DNA of 50,757 bases, taken from NCBI GenBank assembly GCA_017469405.1, contig JAFUGL010000075.1, forward strand, positions 1-50,757, read 5' to 3'. Every line of letters starts with the position of its first letter. Within the stretch, counting starts at the first letter, position 1. The stretch is from Lachnospiraceae bacterium (GTDB taxonomy: Bacteria > Bacillota > Clostridia > Lachnospirales > Lachnospiraceae). The position numbers were made by a program, and so were the translations under genes. Below are positions 44,176-50,757 of the stretch, piece by piece. The notes beneath the pieces are model-generated. The model had not been told where the DNA came from. It did not search any database and saw nothing but the letters and a program-made list of their open reading frames with translations.

Positions 44176-46140
44176 CTATAATTCCTCGGATAATATAAGC
44201 TTTTCACTTTCGATAAGACTTTCAAGTTCGGATTTTGGTACAGGCTTGCTGAAATAGTAGCCTTGGACTCTTTCACAGCCAATTTCCTTTAAGAATTCAA
44301 ATTCTTCTTCTGTTTCAACACCTTCGGTAAGAGAACGGATTTTAAGTTTGTTACAAAGGTTAATTATTATGTTGATGATAGGCTTGGTATTGGCATTTTC
44401 TTCAAAATTGTCAAGAAAGAGCATATCGATTTTAAGGACATCAAAATCAAAATCCTTAAGAACATTAAGAGAAGAATAACCACTTCCGAAATCATCAAGC
44501 CAGATGTTAAAGCCGGCATCACGGAAACGCTGCATGGCATTCTTTAAAAGCTCATGCTCCTTGGAAAGGGCACTTTCCGTAATTTCTATCTCCAGATATT
44601 CTTTTGGAACATTGTATTTCTTTGCAGTATCGATAACGTACTCAACCATATCGCATAAATTAAAATCAAGCTGTGAAAAGTTGAGTGAGATCGGCAAAAG
44701 CTTCTTGCCGGATTTTTTTGCTTCGTTATAATCTTTACAAACCTTATCTACAACATATTTATCGAGCTTATGAATCATACAGACATCCTCAAGGGTTTCT
44801 ATAAATTCACCGGGAGGAAGTAAGCCGTATTCGGGGTCTCTCCAGCGGGATAGAGCTTCAAGTCCGCATACCTTTTTATTTTTTGTCCATATGACAGGCT
44901 GATAAAATACTTCTATATATTCATTTTCTATCGCAAAGTCAAGATGATTTATTATGTACTGTTTGCGCTTTTGTTTCTCGTAAAGTGAATTATCATATAT
45001 ACAAAAATGTTTTTCAGCATTCATCTTTATGCTGTTGCATGCAAAACGCGCATGGTCGATGGAGATTGATACTCCGACACCTTCCTCCGCCTTATAAGCG
45101 CCAACCTTTAAATCAAGAAATGCTTCGCCTTGGTGCTCGTGAAGCCAGTTGGCCAAAGCTTCGGTTTTTTCGTGAGCATCAGTTTCGGATGTAAGTACGA
45201 TGAAATGGTCATCCGAATACCTTGCATATGCACTTCCTTCATATAATATAGAAAGCTCACCCGCTATATCACGAAGAAGATTATTGCCTTCTTCAAAGCC
45301 GTATTGCTCATTATATGTTTTGAAATGTTCTATATCATAATATAAGAAATACAAATCCTGTCCCTTTTCAAAGGCTTCCTGCAGCATAAGTTTTGCAGTT
45401 TTACCGAACTGTCTCATATTGGCTATACCGGTTAATTCATCACGTCTTGAAACACGATCCAGATGTGAATTGCTTTCCTCAAGCTTTTCATTTGTGATAT
45501 GAAGGTCCTTGTTTGTTTCCTCAAGTTTGGCATCCTTCCTTGCTTCGGACATACGCTGGTGATACATGCTTATACTTATCATAAGACATGCCATCCAGGT
45601 TGTAAAAAGATTGATGTTGGTGGCTACAGTAGCAGGTACTTCATTTGAACATATATGATAAAAAAGCAAAAATGTAGCTGAGAGAACCATTAAAGAAATG
45701 ATAGGGCGCCAAACCAAAAGACAGCAGGAAAAAAGAATCATTGTAATGAAACTTAAAATCTGCTCACCCTTTATGTAATCAAGATATGAAACATACATAC
45801 CAAAATATATACAGATAGCTGAGTAAACAGAAAGAATAATCAGATTCGTGCTGTATGAAAGACGTTTACCTTTCAGATAACGGGTTGCATGTACAAGCAT
45901 GAATATTGCTGCTGAAAGAAGAATCACATAAGAGCGAAGATGGGTGATGATCCATCTGGTGGTTCTTGGTTCACTGTCAAACAAAACTATGGTGATAATA
46001 CGTTCAATCATCCAAAGCTCAACGAACACAATAAATACAGACATATAGATAACTGCCTTCATATTGGCAAGCTCCATATGATTTCTTGTATATGAATCAT
46101 GTTTATTTAGCCCAAGGCTGTATTTTATTTTATCACCCAT
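44176..46140 (-). CDS. Membrane EAL-domain phosphodiesterase with degenerate GGDEF domain
   Basis: 654 residues. Residues about 25-200 hold five or six membrane segments, then a short coiled coil (about 200-235). The GGDEF domain (about 235-385) has 'YSDDH' in place of GG(D/E)EF, so cyclase activity is unlikely. The EAL domain (about 395-645) keeps 'GLEALSRW', 'SLNFSQLDF', 'EIEITES', 'WLDDFGSGYSSL', 'LKIDM', 'TEGVETEEEF' and 'VQGYYFSKP', i.e. the metal and catalytic residues. It should hydrolyse cyclic di-GMP. GGAG precedes the ATG at 46140. It is divergent from the gene at 46403. Confidence 0.94.
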   Translation of the reverse strand: MGDKIKYSLGLNKHDSYTRNHMELANMKAVIYMSVFIVFVELWMIERIITIVLFDSEPRTTRWIITHLRSYVILLSAAIFMLVHATRYLKGKRLSYSTNLIILSVYSAICIYFGMYVSYLDYIKGEQILSFITMILFSCCLLVWRPIISLMVLSATFLLFYHICSNEVPATVATNINLFTTWMACLMISISMYHQRMSEARKDAKLEETNKDLHITNEKLEESNSHLDRVSRRDELTGIANMRQFGKTAKLMLQEAFEKGQDLYFLYYDIEHFKTYNEQYGFEEGNNLLRDIAGELSILYEGSAYARYSDDHFIVLTSETDAHEKTEALANWLHEHQGEAFLDLKVGAYKAEEGVGVSISIDHARFACNSIKMNAEKHFCIYDNSLYEKQKRKQYIINHLDFAIENEYIEVFYQPVIWTKNKKVCGLEALSRWRDPEYGLLPPGEFIETLEDVCMIHKLDKYVVDKVCKDYNEAKKSGKKLLPISLNFSQLDFNLCDMVEYVIDTAKKYNVPKEYLEIEITESALSKEHELLKNAMQRFRDAGFNIWLDDFGSGYSSLNVLKDFDFDVLKIDMLFLDNFEENANTKPIINIIINLCNKLKIRSLTEGVETEEEFEFLKEIGCERVQGYYFSKPVPKSELESLIESEKLILSEEL

Positions 46141-46202
46141 TGTAACACTCCAAATTATCTGACAATTGTTTTGTTTTTTGTTTATGAATAACTAACATTT
46201 AT

Positions 46203-46208
46203 ATTCTA
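46203..46208 (-). promoter_or_regulatory. Possible extended -10 of the EAL gene
   Basis: On the minus strand TGT-TAGAAT (extended -10) lies about 65 bases before the start codon. The -35 match is poor (TTCTTA at 17 bases). Confidence 0.35.
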
Positions 46209-46300
46209 ACACATATTTGAGGAAATAAGAAGAAAAACAATAAACTTTGAAAAACAATTTTTTTTACAAAAAATAGTTTTTAGGTAAAATGAATATATTT

Positions 46301-46330
46301 ATTGAAATCTTGGCCAATAAAGTATTATAA
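46301..46330 (+). promoter_or_regulatory. Promoter upstream of the 46403 gene
   Basis: TTGAAA at 46301-46306, an 18-base spacer and TATAAT at 46325-46330. The spacer contains the palindrome TTGGCCAA. Another TATAAT at 46373-46378 is too close to the start to be preferred. Confidence 0.6.
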
Positions 46331-46402
46331 TAGGATTTGTCGAATTGTAAAATAGACATATTAATTATGGATGTATAATGTAAAAATGTGAGGGAAAGTA
46401 CA

Positions 46403-47083
46403 ATGATTAATTTATCAAATTACCCTAATTTGTCTACTCTGGCAAATAGCCTTGGAGGAGTAAGAAAAGCTGCACTCAATAAAAAACTTTTGGAAAAGTC
46501 AGAGGAAAGCTGGAGAAAACTTACACAGGATGAGGTAGTAATTCTTGAACAGCAGGTACCGTATGCAAGAATGGTTATGAATGCATATGTTACTCAGACA
46601 GCTATTCTTTATATGACTAACCATGCACTTTTTGTTATACCTTCAAGAGATATTATATGTATATACGGAAGTATAACAACTATGCGTATGAATTTTATCC
46701 CATATAGCAAAAACCATAATCTGTTTGTGGTTACAAGAGATGGAAATTCAAATAATATCGGGATGACAACTACAGGAGGTTTCTCTAAGAAACGTCCTTG
46801 TGATGCGGCTATAACAGAGCTTCAGTCAGTATTGGCACCTGTAAAGCCCGGAATTTTCTTTGGCTATTCGGATCAACTTGCCAATGCTGTAAAATCCAAT
46901 TTTGCAAGTGTTGTTGCAGCCGTTGATCAAAAAAATAATTTGCAGCAAAGTAATCAGATGCAGTATTCACAGCCGGTTCAAAATAACGGACAACAGATGC
47001 AGTATTCACAGCCGGTCCAAAATAACGGACAACAGATGCAGTATTCACAGCCGGTTCAAAATAACGGACAACCAATTCAGTAA
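46403..47083 (+). CDS. Unknown cytoplasmic protein with Gln/Asn-rich repeated tail
   Basis: 226 residues from the ATG at 46403 (GAGGGAAAG upstream; a GTG at 46388 overlaps that site). Residues 1-165 form a globular domain with PH-like beta pattern ('TAILYMTNHALFVIPSRDII', 'MRMNFIPYSKNHNLFVVTRD'), reminiscent of bacterial proteins that follow a linker in Lachnospiraceae, but I cannot name the family. Residues 185-226 contain three copies of QMQYSQPVQNNGQ, a low-complexity tail similar in composition to the cytoplasmic tails of the 15-23 kb array. No membrane segment or signal. It precedes purE by 20 bases. Confidence 0.8.
   Translation: MINLSNYPNLSTLANSLGGVRKAALNKKLLEKSEESWRKLTQDEVVILEQQVPYARMVMNAYVTQTAILYMTNHALFVIPSRDIICIYGSITTMRMNFIPYSKNHNLFVVTRDGNSNNIGMTTTGGFSKKRPCDAAITELQSVLAPVKPGIFFGYSDQLANAVKSNFASVVAAVDQKNNLQQSNQMQYSQPVQNNGQQMQYSQPVQNNGQQMQYSQPVQNNGQPIQ
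46955..47071 (+). repeat. Three tandem 39-base repeats
   Basis: Units start CAGATGCAGTATTCACAG at 46955, 46994 and 47033 and are identical except for one base (GGTTCA versus GGTCCA). They encode QMQYSQPVQNNGQ. Confidence 0.92.
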
Positions 47084-47103
47084 TATTTATAAGGAGATAA
47101 TTT

Positions 47104-47592
47104 ATGAAAGTTGCAATAATTATGGGTTCAACAAGTGATATGAGTAAGATTGAGCCTGCAGTAGAGATACTTAAAGAATATGGAGTTAAGGTCAATGTAA
47201 GATGCCTTTCAGCACACAGGGCTCATGCAGGTCTTGCAGCATTTATTGAAGAGACAAACAATGATGGAACAGAGGTTATTATCACTGCGGCAGGTATGGC
47301 AGCAGCACTTCCGGGAGTAGTAGCAAGTATGACAGTTCTTCCGGTAATCGGTGTGCCTCTTTCGGGTTCTGTGCTTGATGGTATGGATGCACTTTACTCG
47401 ATAGTTCAGATGCCTTCAGGTATACCTGTTGCAACAGTTGCGATAAATGGTGGAAAGAATGCGGCATATCTTGCCTTGGAGATTATGGCGATTAAGCATG
47501 ATGAGTTAAAAACAAAGCTTATTGATTATCGTAAGAAGATGGAAGAAGATGCTTTGAAGTCAAATGAAGAGATAATAGAAAAATTTTCATAA
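47104..47592 (+). CDS. purE: N5-carboxyaminoimidazole ribonucleotide mutase
   Basis: 162 residues. 'AIIMGSTSDMSKIEPAVEIL' binds the phosphate, and 'VRCLSAHRAHAGLA' holds the catalytic His; 'AAGMAAALPGVVASMT' and 'MPSGIPVATVAI' complete the class I PurE pattern. It moves the carboxyl group in de novo purine synthesis. purK is not adjacent. AAGGAG precedes the ATG, and a strong terminator follows. Confidence 0.97.
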   Translation: MKVAIIMGSTSDMSKIEPAVEILKEYGVKVNVRCLSAHRAHAGLAAFIEETNNDGTEVIITAAGMAAALPGVVASMTVLPVIGVPLSGSVLDGMDALYSIVQMPSGIPVATVAINGGKNAAYLALEIMAIKHDELKTKLIDYRKKMEEDALKSNEEIIEKFS

Positions 47593-47623
47593 TATTTAAA
47601 AATTGATAATTAAAACGCCGGCG

Positions 47624-47650
47624 AAAAAGTGTCGCATGCGACACTTTTTT
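47624..47650. terminator. Rho-independent terminator after purE
   Basis: AAAAAGTGTCGCATGCGACACTTTTTT is a perfect palindrome (13-base arms) with T-run on the plus strand and, by symmetry, on the minus strand. Confidence 0.92.
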
Positions 47651-47682
47651 AGTGGATAAAATGAAGCCATAGGAGGTAAAAG

Positions 47683-50001
47683 TTGAGCAGTTTAAATAAT
47701 AAACAGCAGGAAGCCTGTTGTTATACTGAAGGCCCGCTTCTTATCTTAGCAGGAGCAGGAAGCGGAAAAACAAGAGTAATTACACACAGAATAGCATATC
47801 TTATAGATGAGATAGGAGTAAATCCTTATAATATATTGGCAATTACATTTACCAATAAAGCAGCAAATGAGATGCGTGAAAGGGTAGATAATCTGGTTGG
47901 TTATGGTTCTGAAAGCATATGGGTTAGTACATTTCATTCAATGTGTGTAAGGATTTTAAGAAAGCATATTGATAAAATTGGTGGAACAAAAGATTTTTCA
48001 ATATACGATGCCGACGAGCAAAAGGTTGTTATGAAAGAGGTTATAAAGTATCTTAACCTTGATCCTAAACTTTATCCTGAAAGGGCAATGCTCTCGGTTG
48101 TATCAAAAGCAAAAGAAAATTATATGTCGCCTGATGACTATGAAAGGGAGCATGCGACAAGTTTCCGCGATCAGCAGATTGCTAATATATACAGAGAATA
48201 TCAAAAGAGATTAAAGAGCAATAATGCTCTTGATTTTGATGATTTGATATATCAGACAATTTATCTGTTTGAGACAAATCCTGATGCTTTAGCAGAATAT
48301 CAGGAGAGATTTAGATATATAATGGTAGATGAATATCAGGACACTAATCATACACAGTTTATTTTGGTAAAACAGCTTGCGGCAAAGTACAGAAATCTTT
48401 GTGTTGTTGGAGATGACGACCAGAGCATTTATAAATTCAGAGGTGCAAATATTTATAATATACTTAATTTTGAGGATACATACCCTGATGCTTGTGTTAT
48501 AAGACTTGAACAGAATTATCGTTCCACTTCCAATATTTTAAATGCTGCAAATGGTGTTATTGCAAATAACAGCGGAAGAAAAGAAAAGAAACTCTGGACT
48601 GAAAATGAAGAGGGCGAAAAGGTTAAATTTACAAGGTATGCAAATGAGTATGAAGAAGCTGAAAAAGTTGCTATGAAAATCCGTTCATTGAACAGACAGG
48701 GTGTTTCATTTGATGATATTGCAATCCTTTACAGAACCAATAATCAGTCTCGTGTATTTGAAGAGAAGCTAATATATGAAAATATTCCATATAAGCTATA
48801 TGGTGGAACAAACTTCTATTCAAGAAGAGAAATTCGCGATATGGTTAGTTATCTTAAGCTGCTTATTAATCCAAGTGATGATACTGCCGTGAAAAGAATA
48901 ATTAATGTACCTAAGAGGGGCATAGGTGATACAACTATTAATAAGATAAGTGATTTCGCTATTGATAACGGTATTAATTTCTATGATGCTGTGGTTGATA
49001 TAGATGAGGTTCCCGGTATGTCCAGAGCTGCAGATAAGATTAAAAAATTTGTTGCTCTGATTGACGAATTAAAAGCAATGCTTGATACAGAAGGAATATT
49101 TATAAGTGAAGTATATGATGCATTACTTGAAAAAACAGGCTATGTTACTGAACTTGAAGCAGAGGGAACGGATGAAGCAAGGGCTCGTATAGAAAATATA
49201 GAGGAATTAAAAAATAAGATAGTAAAATATGAAGAGGAGGCTGAGCATCCGAATCTCACCGAACTTTTGGAAGATATTTCTTTGGTTGCTGATGTTGATG
49301 AAGGAGACGATGAAGGGGAAAAGGTAACTCTTATGACGCTTCATAGTGCAAAAGGTCTGGAGTTTTCATGTGTGTTTATAGGTGGTATGGAGGAAGGACT
49401 ATTTCCAAGCCAGATGTCTATGAATTCAGATGATCCGGATGCTGTCGAAGAGGAAAGAAGGCTATGCTATGTAGGTATAACCAGAGCGATGAAGGAGCTT
49501 TTTCTTTCAGCTGCAAGTCAGAGGATGATTAGGGGAAATACTTGTTATTCCAATATTTCAAGATTTATTGAGGAAATACCGGATGAATATATAGATAAAT
49601 CAGGTGATTTGTCAAATGATTCTGATAGTAATTCCGCCGGAAGATTTAGTATAGGTTTTGGCGATAATTTTAATCAAAGTGTAATTAAAAAACCTATTTC
49701 CAATATTGGTTTTGGAAGACCTAAAACCAATCAGAATGATTATGGAAAAAATAATCCGTATTCTAAAAATAATAATGGAAATAATCCGTCTGCAAATCCC
49801 GGTTTTGGAAAAGCATTTCCGATGGGTACTTCATTAACTTTGGACTATGAAGTGGGAGATAAAGTCAGACATATTAAATTTGGCACCGGAACAGTTGTTT
49901 CAGTTGTTCCTGCCGGAAGCGATAAAGAGATAATTGTTGATTTTGAGAGAGTTGGAGAAAAGAAAATGTTTGCTTCGCTCGTAAAAATGAAGAAACTGTA
50001 A
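47683..50001 (+). CDS. pcrA: ATP-dependent DNA helicase PcrA/UvrD
   Basis: 772 residues. Superfamily 1A motifs in order: 'LILAGAGSGKTRVI' (I), 'AITFTNKAANEM' (Ia), 'DEYQDTNHTQ' (II), 'VVGDDDQSIYKFRGA' (III), 'LEQNYRSTSNIL' (IV), 'TLMTLHSAKGLEF' (V) and 'RRLCYVGITRAMKEL' (VI). It unwinds DNA 3'-5' in repair and plasmid replication. A low-complexity Asn/Ser/Gly linker (about 645-710) precedes a small C-terminal RNA-polymerase-binding Tudor-like domain ('GDKVRHIKFGTGTVVSV'). Start is TTG at 47683, set by AGGAGG 6 bases upstream. Confidence 0.97.
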   Translation: MSSLNNKQQEACCYTEGPLLILAGAGSGKTRVITHRIAYLIDEIGVNPYNILAITFTNKAANEMRERVDNLVGYGSESIWVSTFHSMCVRILRKHIDKIGGTKDFSIYDADEQKVVMKEVIKYLNLDPKLYPERAMLSVVSKAKENYMSPDDYEREHATSFRDQQIANIYREYQKRLKSNNALDFDDLIYQTIYLFETNPDALAEYQERFRYIMVDEYQDTNHTQFILVKQLAAKYRNLCVVGDDDQSIYKFRGANIYNILNFEDTYPDACVIRLEQNYRSTSNILNAANGVIANNSGRKEKKLWTENEEGEKVKFTRYANEYEEAEKVAMKIRSLNRQGVSFDDIAILYRTNNQSRVFEEKLIYENIPYKLYGGTNFYSRREIRDMVSYLKLLINPSDDTAVKRIINVPKRGIGDTTINKISDFAIDNGINFYDAVVDIDEVPGMSRAADKIKKFVALIDELKAMLDTEGIFISEVYDALLEKTGYVTELEAEGTDEARARIENIEELKNKIVKYEEEAEHPNLTELLEDISLVADVDEGDDEGEKVTLMTLHSAKGLEFSCVFIGGMEEGLFPSQMSMNSDDPDAVEEERRLCYVGITRAMKELFLSAASQRMIRGNTCYSNISRFIEEIPDEYIDKSGDLSNDSDSNSAGRFSIGFGDNFNQSVIKKPISNIGFGRPKTNQNDYGKNNPYSKNNNGNNPSANPGFGKAFPMGTSLTLDYEVGDKVRHIKFGTGTVVSVVPAGSDKEIIVDFERVGEKKMFASLVKMKKL

Positions 50002-50106
50002 TTTTTTTAGGTATTTATAATTAATGTGTAATTTTATAAATGCTAATTTTAAAAATATCCAATATTATTTAAAATAATAATAAATTAGTAGAAATCATTA
50101 AAAAAA

Positions 50107-50117
50107 TATGTTATAAT
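50107..50117 (+). promoter_or_regulatory. Extended -10 promoter of the 50184 gene
   Basis: TGT-TATAAT at 50109-50117 is an extended consensus -10; the -35 region (TAGAAA) is poor, as expected for extended -10 promoters. Confidence 0.5.
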
Positions 50118-50183
50118 ACGTCCATGGTTCTTTGCATGGACAAGAACAAGGATAAAAATATATGAAAGAGAGGTATTTTAGTT

Positions 50184-50447
50184 ATGTGCAGAAACTGTGA
50201 TGAAGTTAAGATTGTACAGAAGGATGATTGCGTAGAAGAAGCAAAAAATGCGTTTTTAGCAGTAGCTATTATCGTAGGAGTAATTACTATAATTGTTGGT
50301 ATCTGTGTGGCTGTTTACAAGTATCTTACACCGGATTATCTTGATGATTTCGATGATTTTGATGATGATTTCGATGACAGCTTTTTCGATGACGATGAGG
50401 AAGATGAGGCACCTGCAGAAGAGACAAAGGAAGATACTGAAGAGTAA
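50184..50447 (+). CDS. Small membrane protein with acidic C-terminal tail
   Basis: 87 residues. A short N-terminus with two Cys (MCRNCDEV), one membrane segment (about 24-48, 'FLAVAIIVGVITIIVGICVAVY'), and a C-terminal tail of almost only Asp, Glu and Phe (DDFDDFDDDFDDSFFDDDEE). AGAGAGG precedes the ATG. Family not recognised. The tail net charge is about -25, unlike its neighbours; it is monocistronic, with its own promoter and terminator. Confidence 0.8.
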   Translation: MCRNCDEVKIVQKDDCVEEAKNAFLAVAIIVGVITIIVGICVAVYKYLTPDYLDDFDDFDDDFDDSFFDDDEEDEAPAEETKEDTEE

Positions 50448-50483
50448 TTATTTATAACTTATAATTAAATATTATTCATATAG

Positions 50484-50515
50484 CAGGAGGATAAGAAATT
50501 ACCCTCCTGTTTTTC
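50484..50515 (+). terminator. Rho-independent terminator after the 50184 gene
   Basis: CAGGAGG (50484-50490) pairs with CCTCCTG (50503-50509), followed by TTTTT. Confidence 0.85.
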
Positions 50516-50635
50516 TGATTATATATTATTATAATTACCTAATGCGTTTTTTTAAGATAAATGTATATTGTTTTTTGTTTGTAAAATCATATTATTTTTA
50601 TGAAAAAAATCATATTAATTTTTTGAAAAAAGTTG

Positions 50636-50664
50636 TTGACATTGAAGGTCTGTTATAATATAAT
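50636..50664 (+). promoter_or_regulatory. Consensus promoter of the tRNA gene
   Basis: TTGACA at 50636-50641, 17 bases, TATAAT at 50659-50664: perfect consensus for the housekeeping sigma factor, as usual for stable RNA genes. Start is predicted near 50671, about 48 bases before the tRNA. Confidence 0.9.
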
Positions 50665-50718
50665 ATGTCTTGCGTCAAGCGATGGGATACATAAAATCGT
50701 TTAACTTAAAGATTCCAT

Positions 50719-50757
50719 CGGGGTGTGGCTCAGCTTGGCTAGAGCGCCTGATTTGGG
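50719..50757 (+). tRNA. tRNA-Pro (anticodon UGG), 5' part; continues beyond window
   Basis: Acceptor strand CGGGGTG, then TG, D-arm GCTC-AGCTTGGCTA-GAGC, then anticodon stem CCTGA and loop TT-TGG-G. The anticodon TGG is at 50754-50756. The window ends in the anticodon loop, so the 3' half is unseen. Confidence 0.9.

Overview
The window is low-GC bacterial DNA with dense, mostly operonic genes. It has strong Gram-positive ribosome binding sites, occasional TTG/GTG starts, a complete spoVA spore-germination cluster and no outer-membrane genes. Proteins with Thr/Glu 'ATTE' linkers, YARHG and DUF6273-like domains are typical of Lachnospiraceae (Clostridia), so I infer a spore-forming Lachnospiraceae; genus is not determined.

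Layout. 1-441: 3' end of a YebC-family gene. 559-3552 (-): spoVAA-AB-AC-AD-AE. 3670-4850: a two-gene unit (unknown acidic protein and XRE-type HTH protein) with its own promoter/operator, followed by a MITE-like palindrome. 4926-8424: Y-family DNA polymerase, YolD-like protein and a HEAT-like protein. 8482-13132: chorismate mutase, pyrC, an AAA ATPase/nuclease-fold protein preceded by repeated palindromes, dtd, and a flavin reductase-rubredoxin fusion. 13120-26296: a membrane-anchored LuxR-type regulator faces an array of five paralogous membrane proteins. Each has a Gln/Asn-rich N-terminus, a nearly constant transmembrane anchor and exchangeable outer domains; two lipoproteins follow. Two promoter regions in this array share the same spaced palindromes. 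26505-32207: pyrF-pyrK-pyrD, a small membrane protein, an HD-domain protein and an M29-type aminopeptidase with a large N-terminal extension. 32222-37284: a repeat-rich YARHG membrane protein, an amidase lipoprotein, deoB and a pyrimidine-nucleoside phosphorylase. 37369-44009: F-type ATP synthase operon atpB-E-F-A-G-D-C. 44020-44167: second MITE-like palindrome. 44176-46140 (-): EAL protein with degenerate GGDEF. 46403-50447: repeat-tailed protein, purE, pcrA and a small acidic-tailed membrane protein. 50719-50757: 5' part of tRNA-Pro(UGG).

The two most unusual points are these. (1) The ATP synthase operon lacks a separate delta (atpH) gene, while AtpA carries about 85 extra N-terminal residues that read like the C-terminal domain of delta. 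The c subunit also has a signal peptide and an acidic extracytoplasmic linker. (2) The 13-26 kb array looks like a modular envelope system: prion-like cytoplasmic tails, a common anchor, swapped ectodomains and a divergent membrane-bound regulator with shared operators. Pyrimidine and nucleoside metabolism (pyrC, pyrF/K/D, HD nucleotidase candidate, deoB, phosphorylase) is a secondary theme.
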